A stretch of DNA of 11,866 nt from Ichthyophonus hoferi (lineage: Eukaryota; Opisthokonta; Ichthyosporea; Ichthyophonida; Ichthyophonidae), in contig NAOQ01000278.1 of NCBI GenBank assembly GCA_002751075.1, forward strand, positions 74,047 to 85,912, read 5' to 3'. Of this stretch, positions 1 through 8,087 are shown one piece after another (the stretch's first letter is position 1; each line of letters begins with the position of its first letter). Under the pieces are notes generated by a model, which was not told where the DNA came from, did no database searches, and saw only the letters and a program-made list of their open reading frames with translations. A program made the translations under genes and the position numbers.

Positions 1-29
1 TCAGATTGCAAGCGGAGAATTTGGGATGA

Positions 30-215
30 AAACAGTATAGCCTTTATTCAGTATCACAACAGACTCAAGAGTCCCGAACTGTTTCCAACCGATCCTTTTC
101 TTAATTTCTAAATGTAGCATTTTATATAATAGAATACTTCAGAACCTGGCATTAATTAATTAGATCATTATAACTATATTTGCCTTGCCTATATGTAGCG
201 AGCTATCTTTGATCA
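30..215 (-). repeat. LTR-like direct repeat, left copy
   Basis: This matches 6343-6515 in the same orientation over about 180 bases (shared blocks include GTATAGC.TTTATTC.GTATCAC and ATTAATTAAT), with many differences. Both copies keep AATAAA on the minus strand (43-48 here), as an LTR would. Direct orientation and about 6.3 kb spacing suit the LTRs of an old minus-strand element such as the copia remnant at 3490-3960, but the distance from that RNase H to this copy is too long without insertions. Two unrelated solo copies of one family are equally possible. Confidence 0.5.
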
Positions 216-1192
216 ATCACTATTTCATGTGTATATGATATATGCAACTCTCTTTTCTCAGCAGTTGTTGAAAATAAAATAATAAAAGGGATATACCTAT
301 GTATCGTAAACATGTTTTATTATTATGTTGTACTCAATCCTATGGATGACCTACAGATATTGTACCTAAAGTGCAAAATCATCTATTGTTTTATTCAATA
401 CAAAAAGTTGTTTATGTTGTTTTACTAAAAGGTAGACTTACCAAGCGCATATCTTAATTTTAAATTTCAAATCTAAACTTTAATGAGTCGTAATTTATTG
501 ACTGTTAGTAGGTTGTGTGTAATCGAGTTGTTCCACCAACTGTGTTGAGATTATAGTTCTCAATACTTTCTCTTAGATAGCTTCTGTAGTGAATAGACTA
601 ACTTTATCAGACTAGGTTAAGACAAAATGAAATATAGTTTGTTTTTTAAAATTTTAATGAAAATTAATGAGCTGCAATCTGTACCAAGCAATCGGTTCAT
701 GAGTCCTTATATGCTGGTTTTAATTTAAGATTAGCTTTTGATCAAGCTACGTGTGTATAAAACTCTCTTGCACTTCAAACTATCATCTAGGAATATTAAA
801 TCTAATTACTCAAACTTGTCGGGATCAAAATTGAGGTGATACTTCCATAGATCTATAAGATCAAATCCCTGATTCGATTTTGATTTAACTAAATTTAGAG
901 CTGATAATAGCATCTATCAATTTATTGACCAATTGCTGTCATATATTATCAATAGGTACATAATGTCATCACAAATGGAAAAAGAATAATTTTAAAAGAA
1001 TAATTTCAACAGAATAATATAATAGTTGTTAATGTAAACATGTAGGCCTATGTTGTAATAGGCCATGTGTTGATAACTTCTATAGGGAGCAAAGACCAAA
1101 CACTTACAGTATACATACGTATTTTCGTCCTTTTACTATTCCTTGTTTTTAACTAAAAATATTTCTAAAAAAGTATAGTATTGGTGGTTTGT
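216..1192. other. AT-rich stretch without a recognisable gene
   Basis: Frequent stops occur in all frames on both strands. The only structure seen is the hairpin at 1037-1069. Confidence 0.5.
1037..1069. repeat. Small hairpin
   Basis: GGCCTAT (1045-1051) and ATAGGCC (1058-1064) form a 7-bp stem with a 6-base loop, and the outer ACATG/ATGT bases can extend it with a bulge. No function is apparent. Confidence 0.3.
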
Positions 1193-1198
1193 TTTATT
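1193..1198 (-). promoter_or_regulatory. AATAAA poly(A) signal
   Basis: A minus-strand AATAAA lies about nine bases after the final stop of the interrupted frame at 1207-1548. Its position supports the strand and the 3' end of that gene remnant. Confidence 0.3.
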
Positions 1199-1206
1199 TC
1201 TCTCTC

Positions 1207-1548
1207 TTAAGCTACGGTGTCTAAACATAGGCAAATGTTGTGATCTTTGATGTCTGGTGTAGACTTTTCTTCAGTATCAATTGACATGCAATAATCTTCT
1301 TTTTTACTGAAATCTTCCAACTCTGTTTCTCTTTAATCAAAATCTGTAGCAAAGTTATTTTTCTTAAATGACTGTTTTGAAGTAGGGGCGTCACTTGAAC
1401 CAGGTGAAAGTTGCACTCAGACCTTCTTCTTCTTTTTGGTTCCTACGGAACCTAACTTAGTTTTGGTTGCTGCATTTGATTTACATTTGTATCTGAAAAT
1501 AGGCTTACTAAACGTTTCTCTCCTTTGCATTGTCATACCTAGCAGGAT
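1207..1548 (-). pseudogene. Interrupted coding-like frame with poly(A) signal, origin unknown
   Basis: One minus-strand frame of about 114 codons keeps protein-like composition throughout but is interrupted about twice. It reads MTMQRRETFSKPIFRYKCKS near its start, then a KKKKK patch, a Ser/Pro-rich stretch (LSPGSSDAPTSKQSFKKNN) and an acidic tail (ETELEDFSKKEDYC, then DTEEKSTPDIKDHN), and closes with a stop. AATAAA follows at 1193-1198, only a few bases past that stop. The alternation of basic and acidic low-complexity segments resembles the end of a disordered nuclear protein. It could be the 3' end of a dead host gene, a retrocopy, or part of an old element; no known domain decides. A neighbouring frame is also open for part of this length but has less natural composition. 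Confidence 0.4.
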
Positions 1549-2646
1549 TTACTTTGAACCTATATCTACCTTTATTAATTACAACTAGTAATTATGATTC
1601 AGGTAATCCAGTGACTGTTTAAAGAATCATTCAAGAACTTTATAATTCATGGGTATTATAAACCAATGGGTGTTTTAAATCTAATAACCAATACTATTAA
1701 TACCACAATATATTTTTCACTCTAGACTGCACTAAACATCTAACCCCCAACTAGTTACAATTAATAACGTCATTAAATAATTAATTAATATTAATTAACG
1801 TCCAAGTATTAACTGCCAATTGCGGCCTATCCCACAATCACTAAACAGACCGCATTGATAGAAAAGAACAATTCATAAACTGCTTAAGCGGGTTTTTGGC
1901 ATATCGAGAATAAATTTCTCCGCCATTACGCATGGCTTGCTAAACTTAGAGGATCAAGTTTAGCCTAATGTAGCACATCACTAGCTATAAACCATGACAT
2001 ACATGGTCGATCAGTCATGATCAAATGTATATGCATTTAAAACCCCTCCATTCTATTGCTAAACATAAAACAAACAATAGCAATGTCATATTACTGCATT
2101 ACTCTACATATTATTTCCTTACTTTTGTGGCATTACAATAGTAGCATTATTTTATATCGTTTATTAACATTTAGAGGTTCAATGTAAGATAGATAATAAA
2201 TATCAATTAATAGTATTTGGCTAAATATTTACTCTGTAGTTGTAGGAGCTGAAATACTTCAGCAGATGATAATTACCAATTGTTGCTTAAAGTATAATGT
2301 ATGGCCTGAAGGTCTGCTATTTTTTTTTTTTGAAATTTTCACACATGCAATAATATATATATTGGAATGATTTTATGTCTTATATGCACGACACTGCCAA
2401 TGAAAAATCTCCTTTATATAAAATATTTTAAAAAAGTATTCACTATGCCATGATAAGATGTGGTTTATTAATATAGATGTATATATAAAGAGTTAATGAA
2501 ACCATCTGTATATTTCACATGACATAGTTGTTCTCAGTGATCCTACCCTGCGTTTGCATGACTATATACATTTAGCTATGCTTGTACAAGTGCTGATGAC
2601 TAGACTAGATCTGGGCGTGATTTATAGTTTCAACTGGTAATAATCA
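1549..2646. other. AT-rich stretch without a recognisable gene
   Basis: Short open pieces around 1880-1970 exist on both strands (for example MAEKFILDMPKTRLSS on the minus strand), but none has a matched pair of splice sites or a longer frame. No tandem repeat was seen apart from short AT and T runs. Confidence 0.5.
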
Positions 2647-2867
2647 TTAGCGAAATCTCACTATAAGTGATTGGCCTTCTCCTATTATTTCACCCATCCA
2701 TGGACACTTGCTCCGTGACAATTGTGAAATAGAATCAACGCTAATCAGTTGATTTTCCAATACAAAGTTTACAGAATTTTGGCTGTCTCTTGATTTTGAG
2801 GCCTCTCAATCCTAAGTCATTTCCCATTGTAGTTTATGTGAGTCTTGGTATCGCTATTTCCAGACAT
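2647..2867 (-). pseudogene. Broken coding-like patch, unknown protein
   Basis: Two overlapping minus-strand frames look coding in composition and follow each other with a change of frame. The first begins ATG at 2867 and reads MSGNSDTKTHINYNGK. The second is open from 2805 to its stop at 2647 and reads EASKSRDSQNSVNFVLEN, then QLISVDSISQLSRSKCPWMG and EIIGEGQSLIVRFR. No splice pair joins them over such a short distance, so a decayed gene or retrocopy is more likely than two exons. I recognise no family. Alternatively the second frame could be one real exon and the first chance. Confidence 0.25.
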
Positions 2868-3489
2868 CTTGAGAATTTTATCCTTGTAAATTATTGTGAC
2901 TGCTACAATAGTAATATTAATATTTATAAAATTTAATCAGGCCTGTACCTAGATGTTAAAATTACACTTGCAAGTATAATGCTCAATTGCATAAATAAAT
3001 ATATTTTACCAAACTATAGTTTTTTCTGAATTGTAGAAAGATTTCTTTTACTTAATTTTATCAAAAAGGGGGTTTCAATTAGTGATTATATATAGACACC
3101 AGTAATTTAAATATGTTTTATACCACTTTGTCTTAGCATAAATTGAGTATCCTATTGGTAAGTGCTTATGACACTAGTGTCATAAAAGGTCATAAATTAT
3201 AAGTGTTGTTGGTCAGACTAATTAAATCGCATGAGGTTGCGACCACGTCAATAAAATTTAAGTGTGAGAATTTGTGTCTACCAATAAATATATGGCTATT
3301 AAATAAACATAAATAAATTAAATAAACAAATAACATCTTGAATTGACTTTACATTCAGTGCAGTGGTGAACCATGTAAATAACACCAGTTGCACATGTCA
3401 ATTTTGAAGTATTAATGTCTTGACGTTTGAACAATAGTATAGTATGATTATCAGTAATAATAATCAATCTATGACACGCTCCTGTAACC
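2868..3489. other. AT-rich stretch between gene remnant and copia fossil
   Basis: No coding frame was found. It contains the 20-bp palindrome at 3166-3185. If the copia remnant kept its 3' flank, that would lie here, but no second copy of this sequence is visible to confirm an LTR. Confidence 0.4.
3166..3185. repeat. Perfect 20-bp palindrome
   Basis: TTATGACACT is followed directly by its reverse complement AGTGTCATAA. It could be a dimeric transcription-factor site or a trace of a small element. Nothing nearby assigns it a role. Confidence 0.6.
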
Positions 3490-3960
3490 GAAAGAATAAC
3501 TATGCTTTTAGATGTTAACCTTGCCTTGATAATTTTTCAAACTAAGCATCTTCACAGTTACATGATGTTTGTTTGCACAGAGGCTTTTGGTAAAAACATC
3601 TGCAATGTTATCATGGGTAGACACATAGGAGACCTCTACCTAGTCTTATTAACTAACATATCTGAGAAAATTATTACATAACTTGGCGTGTCTGTTAGCT
3701 TTCCTTAATTCTCTTAGATGGGAGAAAAAAATAGTGAACTGGTTATCACAGTAAATCTAGAAAATGGCGGGGGTTCGGTGACTATATAATAAGCTACTTC
3801 ATATCATATGTTTTGAGTCTAGATAATACATTGCTTTGGCATCCTGTCTAAGATAAGTCCTGCAAACTTGCTTAATAATAAAAAATATGTCTTAGTATAT
3901 TTGTATTTTGTGCATACAAAGGGACACGTTAAAATGCCCCTTAATTTTGGTATTTTCTCT
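3490..3960 (-). mobile_element. Ty1/copia LTR-retrotransposon remnant (RNase H end)
   Basis: On the minus strand, fragments read IYCDNQ, then HAKLCNNFLRY, then VEVSYVSTHDNIADVFTKSL. These are the conserved order and spacing of the RNase H domain at the end of Ty1/copia Pol (typically ..YCDNQSA.., H.RTKHIDI..HF.R.., DN.AD.FTK.L). It is a broken, old fragment with several breaks; gag, integrase and most of the reverse transcriptase are not visible. A block at about 3783-3863 also matches the plus-strand remnant at about 6081-6162. Confidence 0.85.
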
Positions 3961-4342
3961 TTCCTTAAACAAATTAGTCTTGTTATATATCTTTAGCATA
4001 CACTTTGAGTATAGCATAACAATACACTTAAGTAGTAATACTCAGGAAAATATTATGATATTGAGATTAGAACTATAGTTATGCTGGAATCTTTAGTAAA
4101 GATAAAAAGAAATAATCTAAGTACTTAAATCAGCAAAAAAAAAAACTCACATGAGATCCAGGGCCAACGTCATATGGGGTAAAAAAAACCCATGCAATGA
4201 TTTTATTATTGGACAACAAAAAATAAAATTCAATCCTTAAATGGATTTTTAATAGATATAGGTTACAGGAACGATCCTGTCTACCTATTATTCCCTACAT
4301 TAATTTTGTTAATTTATCGTTTTTTGTTTTTGTTTTTGCAAT
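3961..4342. other. AT-rich stretch without a recognisable gene
   Basis: Short A-runs and T-runs and a weak GGGT/ACCC hairpin near 4176-4193 are present. Nothing coding was seen. Confidence 0.4.
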
Positions 4343-4543
4343 CTACATCTTAGCCATTATGGAATCGCATATTAAATTGCATTCACTGAATAAACTTCGG
4401 CGAAAACCAATTATATATCTATATATGTTAATTGAAACCAAATTATATGAATTGTACACAACTTTAGGTAGTAAGAAATCATTCCTTTTTGGCACTGTTA
4501 AATGTATCAGCATAACAAATATAATAGCTATCACACACTTCAC
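4343..4543 (-). CDS. Open frame or possible 3' exon, 66 codons, unknown
   Basis: A minus-strand open stretch follows an acceptor-like tgtccttttag and ends at TAG. It starts VKCVIAIIFVMLIHLTV, a hydrophobic run that could span a membrane, and continues with basic and polar residues to IMAKM. There is no ATG at its left edge, which would suit an internal or terminal exon in phase 0. The opposite strand is also open for 62 codons from an ATG at 4359. AT-rich sequence with no homology I can name makes either strand doubtful. Confidence 0.15.
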   Translation of the reverse strand: MKCVIAIIFVMLIHLTVPKRNDFLLPKVVYNSYNLVSINIYRYIIGFRRSLFSECNLICDSIMAKM

Positions 4544-4747
4544 CTAAAAGGACAACTATGATACGTTAGTGATCTGATAAAATGACTTTGCAAAGGTTGA
4601 AATCAAGTATAACAGTATATGCAGTAATATTCATAAGGGATAACACCATAGCCAGCCACACAACAGTCAAAGAATTATACCATGTAGTAGCTCTAATTAA
4701 CTAGAAATATTCCTTCTCGTAATAAAGAGAGTAAGCAGTCTCTTCTG

Positions 4748-4990
4748 TCACAAAAATATAACTGCATTACTCGATAGAGTTACATATCGAGTATCAACAA
4801 TTGGACTTCCAACGAATCTGTTGAGTACAGAAATATTTGAACCTTCAGAGTTTGGATATAAATCACGATCACATATAATTGTTATCTCATATTTATTGTC
4901 CATCATAAAGAGAAAGGTTGTATCATTAGAACTAATAAGGGTTATATTGCCATTTTCTGCCTGTGTAATAATTATCTCATCCATATTCAT
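4748..4990 (-). CDS. Small uncharacterised protein, 80 codons
   Basis: An open frame from ATG to TGA on the minus strand. The start sits in GCCGCCATGA, the textbook animal Kozak context and out of character with the AT-rich surroundings; a TGA lies in frame about eight codons upstream. The product begins MNMDEIIITQAENGN and alternates hydrophobic and polar residues (ITLISSND, FLFMMDNKYEITIICDRD), suggesting a beta-rich fold; I see no signal peptide or known motif. It could be a whole small gene or a first exon: a possible donor GTAACT after VDTRY would leave phase 0 and could join an open stretch at 4343-4543 that follows cctttttag-like sequence. I do not recognise the family. The plus-strand frame here (4821-5033) looks like a shadow. 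Confidence 0.35.
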   Translation of the reverse strand: MNMDEIIITQAENGNITLISSNDTTFLFMMDNKYEITIICDRDLYPNSEGSNISVLNRFVGSPIVDTRYVTLSSNAVIFL

Positions 4991-5117
4991 GGCGGCAACT
5001 AACTGCCTTTTTCAAGCAAAGAATTTACGATAAGAACTGTGTTGGGAATAATAAGTGGAGACAGGAGCGTCTCTGTGGCCTACATTTGCTTAGAGAGAAA
5101 GGTAATACTGAATTAAA

Positions 5118-6242
5118 GAGCATTTTGACATGTCCCTTTGCATACATGGAGTACAGATATGTTAAGACATGTTTTTATTATATTGAAACATTTAGGGCCA
5201 ATTTATATACCAGCATTTGTTGCCCACTTTGGCCTTGCCTCACATGGTCTGTACAGATATTACAGATAGATAGAGACCTGGTCTTCTAGAGTAATTACCA
5301 ATATCATTTTTATGTATTCTGTCCAGTACACTAGCTATTTAGTCATTGCAAGGGATGAAGTTCAAAGAGGCTTTTGCTATGATATATTTCTTGAGGTATT
5401 GGCAAATTACTTAAACTACATATGTCAATAGAAAAATTAAGTTTTTTATAGAAAATAAATATTTTTTTGAGAGTTCAAGCACATATAATCTTTGTTTATA
5501 CTATTAAAAATCTGCATTGTTTTCCTCATCAAAATTGTGCAGTGAGAAACTAGTAAGAGGAATGCTTAGGATTAAAATAACATATTCGCAAAAGTAATAA
5601 CAGTTATTCATTTTGTCTTAGCCCTAATATGCAGTTATCTGAGTGACATATGTCAGACCTTACTTTCAAATCTGATTGGTTATCTCTACTATCAATCATA
5701 CCTAAGTCTGAAAGGTATAATATACTTTAGCCAACTATAAGATTTTACTGTTGAATTAACATTGTAGATGAGATAACAAGTTACAATATCTCATTCAATA
5801 TTCTTTATACTCAAATCACATTAAACTATTCATTATATATACTCGGTAATTATAAAATCAATTATAATTCTTCATGCAATCAGCAAGTCAGCAGAAATTG
5901 AGGACTAGGCCCATAAAATTGATTATACTAGGAGAGTGTAGTTAGTTGGGCAACCAGTTGTTGACTTATGGCTTAGTAACTGTGTTGTTGAAAGCAAGAC
6001 TCCAAGTCACCCTGACACAAAAAGAGACTGGATGGTCTCCCTTTAGCAGTTGCAGGACTGTAGAGATATTGGCAAAAGCTGTTGGGCTTATCTTAGCCAG
6101 AATGCCTAAGCAATGTCTTATTTGGACCCAAAACATATGGTATGAAATGGCTTATTATATAATCCCAGGACCTCTGCCACTGGCTTGGTCAATTTTGATC
6201 GATCATCTTGGATTAGCATTTAGCACCAATCGATTGTACTAA
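5118..6242 (+). mobile_element. Second copy of the copia-like remnant, in two blocks
   Basis: Two plus-strand blocks match the reverse complement of the element at 3490-3960: about 5118-5185 matches 3877-3940, and about 6081-6162 matches 3783-3863, the latter closely. In the minus-strand copy the blocks are almost adjacent; here about 0.9 kb separates them, so either this copy was interrupted by an insertion or the other lost its middle. The stretch from about 5940 to 6080 probably belongs to the same remnant. It is old and broken with several breaks; the open frames at 5086-5289 and 5946-6242 fall within it and are not host genes. Confidence 0.6.
5290..5939. other. AT-rich stretch between the two copia-like blocks
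   Basis: No coding frame and no clear repeat were seen. It may be the bulk of an insertion into the plus-strand copia-like remnant, but no element ends were found. Confidence 0.35.
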
Positions 6243-6342
6243 TATTTTTCCAGACTATATAAATATAAGCAAGTACTAATAATATTAAATTATTATAGCT
6301 ATATAAAGAAATATTTCAATTAATTAAGTGTTCCTGTTTCAA

Positions 6343-6515
6343 CAAACTGTATAGCTTTTATTCGGTATCACTACAGAATCAAGGGTCCCTAAACAGTCTC
6401 AGACAGAACCTTCCTATACTTACTAAAGATGACATTGTACGTATAGAACACTTCATAGCCCAGTGATAATTAATTAATATAACTTACGTTTAATGTGTCA
6501 TATAGGTAGCGATAC
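6343..6515 (-). repeat. LTR-like direct repeat, right copy
   Basis: Partner of the repeat at 30-215, with its minus-strand AATAAA at 6357-6362. It lies just past the plus-strand copia-like remnant and about 330 bases beyond the 3' end of the BRCT-domain gene. It is old and diverged, and no target-site duplication is visible. Confidence 0.5.
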
Positions 6516-6841
6516 TTGACATTTTCTTTATTCTTTCCTAGCTATGAAGCACTAACAACCACCCAACATACTTATATGTGCTGATTAATTTCAGATCTCA
6601 GTATAATAGTTTCCAATAATATATATATATTTACGTAGATGCTTGCATATCAGAATTCACAAATTCGCATAAATCTTAAAGTTAAGGCTAAGACTTAGAG
6701 TTTTTTTGATAAAGACAAAATTGGGCCGAGTTGACCCATATTTATATAAAACTAAGAACACGTTGGTTGCATATAAGTGGGTGCCTCTTATCAACACACA
6801 TTCCCATAAGGGTGTCATTATAATTAATTATAAATGCATAT
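6516..6841. other. 3' flank of the BRCT-domain gene
   Basis: This probably contains the 3' UTR or flank. A minus-strand AATAAA at 6527-6532 is the only additional poly(A) hexamer noticed. No other feature was seen. Confidence 0.4.
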
Positions 6842-6925
6842 TTATAATTCTTTATTAAACTTCCTTTCTAACCAATCAGCAGTCTGTATGGTTGCCAGGG
6901 GATAGCTCTTAGCCGCATCATCCAT
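6842..6925 (-). CDS. Exon E, last coding exon of BRCT-domain gene
   Basis: Terminal exon of 84 bases after acceptor ctaccaatttacag, in phase 0 with exon D across a 710-base intron. It reads MDDAAKSYPLATI then QTADWLERKFNKEL and a TAA stop. A short helix, a strand and then xxDWLE is the conserved end of a BRCT domain, where the tryptophan packs into the core. Here it falls at the expected distance after THIVV and only about nine residues before the end of the protein. The BRCT is therefore C-terminal, as in XRCC1 and DNA ligase III and unlike REV1 or DNA polymerase lambda, where it is N-terminal. In XRCC1 and ligase III these domains bind each other. An AATAAA lies within the last codons. Confidence 0.78.
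   Translation of the reverse strand: MDDAAKSYPLATIQTADWLERKFNKEL
6851..6856 (-). promoter_or_regulatory. AATAAA poly(A) signal inside the last codons
   Basis: On the minus strand the codons AAT AAA (Asn-Lys), four codons before the stop (GAA, TTA, then TAA follow), form a canonical polyadenylation hexamer. If used, cleavage would fall just after the stop and give a very short 3' UTR. The next minus-strand AATAAA I see downstream is at 6527-6532, about 310 bases past the stop and close to an LTR-like repeat. Confidence 0.35.
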
Positions 6926-7635
6926 CTGTAAATTGGTAGGATATTCCAAGTGTATATTAGGGTTGGGGTGGGGTGTAAAGAATTCTTTTACAACATCAGA
7001 CTAAGAATGAAATTTCATAAGCCTTCACAAATTACTATGTAAATATATGTGATTTTATTTTATTTTAACTGGTTGAATATGGAGGTAAAACGAAAAAAAC
7101 AAATGTATATACATATACATAAAACATATTAAGGTGTTTATAAAAAAATAATTAAGGGGGAGAACAGGGGTTTAATTGCTCGGGTAGAATCGCAGGTTAA
7201 TATATGTATGCATGTGTTTGCCTATATATATACTATATGCATATGTTATATTGCTATATATTACATTATCACTAAAAAAATATTATGTTATTGTCATAAA
7301 TGAATGCATAAAGAATAAAAAAAAAATATAACTCTGTTTATGTGTTTGTGTTATTGCAGAGAATGCATGGGTAGAAAAATATGTAGTTGCAACAGTTTGT
7401 TAATAGAAATATTGGTATATTGTATATAATAGTGTTTATATAGACATATCTACCAATATACAGTTATCTTACACATATCATCCAAACATACACCTATTAC
7501 AAGTAATAATACCCCTAACTGTTACTACTTATGAATATTTGGAAATATCTTATATAGAAATATTACGTCATATACAATAATACATAGCCTATTTAGGTAA
7601 CCTATATATATGTATTCTACTTATAGAGCACTTAC
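6926..7635 (-). other. Intron D-E of the BRCT-domain gene
   Basis: A 710-base major-type intron with GTAAGT at the donor and ttacag at the acceptor. It is very AT-rich with TATA-rich tracts. A short G-rich patch at about 7154-7196 stands out but matches no known element. Confidence 0.65.
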
Positions 7636-7705
7636 CATATTTGGTAAGTCGACTACAATGTGGGTGACGTCATTGCTCACAGTCTCACTTACAGTGCCGC
7701 CAAAT
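7636..7705 (-). CDS. Exon D of BRCT-domain gene: GG turn and THIVV strand
   Basis: Exon of 70 bases. Its first base completes the alanine codon from exon C, then 23 codons read FGGTVSETVSND, VTHIVVD and LPNM, ending in phase 0 at a perfect GTAAGT donor. GG followed about ten residues later by a THhVh strand is the central signature of BRCT domains, so this exon carries the strongest family evidence. Two oddities are treated as findings: a second GTAAGT donor inside the exon (intron base 7692), and a perfect 8-bp inverted repeat (7630-7649) that would pair the true donor with exon sequence. The TGACGTCA palindrome here is coding (N-D-V-T codons), so I do not call it a CRE promoter element. Confidence 0.8.
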
Positions 7706-7894
7706 GTGAAAAGGAGTTAAGGAATAGATAGTATATATGTTGTAGAGTACACACTGTTATATATATATATATATATAAAGTATATGTCGGGTATATTTAT
7801 ATTATATTTGCTCTTTCTCTTACTAACTACCCCCACTTATCCAATCATTTAGTAATACACAAGCACACCTAGCAACCATCATACAATAAGATAT
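7706..7894 (-). other. Probable U12-type AT-AC intron (189 bases)
   Basis: On the minus strand exon C is followed by ATATCTTATT, close to the U12 AT-AC 5' splice consensus ATATCCTT, with one mismatch in the first seven bases. At 7715-7724 the minus strand reads TTCCTTAACT, which matches the U12 branch-site consensus (TCCTTAAC). The intron then ends in AC, about 11-12 bases past the branch adenosine, the normal spacing for this class. No AG lies between the branch site and exon D, and the nearest upstream AG acceptor would enter a frame that stops. Splicing GC to A makes an alanine codon and the BRCT motif VVAFGG. A (TA)n tract at 7758-7777 lies inside. Confidence 0.72.
7758..7777. repeat. (TA)10 microsatellite
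   Basis: A pure TA run of ten units inside the proposed U12-type intron. It is likely to vary in length between individuals. Confidence 0.9.
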
Positions 7895-7967
7895 GCAACA
7901 ACATGTCGGGCTAAATATAACTTTTTATCAGCCGGTATGCTTGGCAAAAAATGAATTACCAATCCAC
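7895..7967 (-). CDS. Exon C of BRCT-domain gene: strand beta1 and helix alpha1
   Basis: Exon of 73 bases after acceptor ttaaattatacag. Two bases (GT) complete the glycine begun in exon B, giving LPDLFGG. The product continues as LVIHFLPSIPADKKLYLARH then VV, and the last two bases, GC, begin an alanine codon. This is a BRCT beta1 strand, loop and alpha1 helix. Against the C-terminal BRCT of human XRCC1 as I remember it, the segment from LPDLF to AFGG needs no gaps; ligase III has a similar LPxS.P loop and R.xVAF. If GTATGA just downstream were a donor, or if the frame were read through to a TGA at 7879-7881, the domain would end early. The AT-AC junction described separately restores the expected AFGG motif. 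Confidence 0.75.
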
Positions 7968-8015
7968 CTGTATAATTTAAAATAGATTAAAACAAGATCA
8001 AACAATACAACTTAC

Positions 8016-8087
8016 CCAGGGAAGATATATCACCAGTGCTGCTTTTGTAATAATATCCCACTTTTGGGACAGATTTACGAATTATCT
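8016..8087 (-). other. Possible in-phase cassette exon in intron B-C
   Basis: A 72-base minus-strand segment ends at a perfect CTGG-GTAAGT donor. From an AG acceptor at 8088-8089 it reads in the phase left by exon B (two bases, 23 codons, one base): E-IIRKSVPKVGYYYKS then STGDISSLG. It leaves the same phase that exon C needs, so it could be included or skipped without changing the frame. The acceptor is poor, with no pyrimidine tract, and exon B joined directly to exon C already gives an ungapped BRCT start. It may be an alternative exon or chance. Confidence 0.3.

Noticed and set aside
4359-4547. Plus-strand 62-codon frame
   Set aside because: It overlaps an open frame on the other strand. 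AT-rich sequence gives both by chance, and there is no supporting signal for the plus strand.
7665-7672. TGACGTCA as a CRE promoter element
   Set aside because: It lies inside exon D and encodes part of the conserved N-D-V-T-H segment, which explains it better.
7706-7757. GT-AG acceptor at tataacag (about 7756-7758) for exon D
   Set aside because: From that AG the frame that reaches GGTVSE is stopped, while the other phases lose the BRCT motifs. The AC end fits better.
7879-7967. Exon C read through to the TGA as the end of the gene
   Set aside because: It would truncate the BRCT domain after helix alpha1. The downstream exons supply the missing GG, THIVV and DWLE parts in phase.
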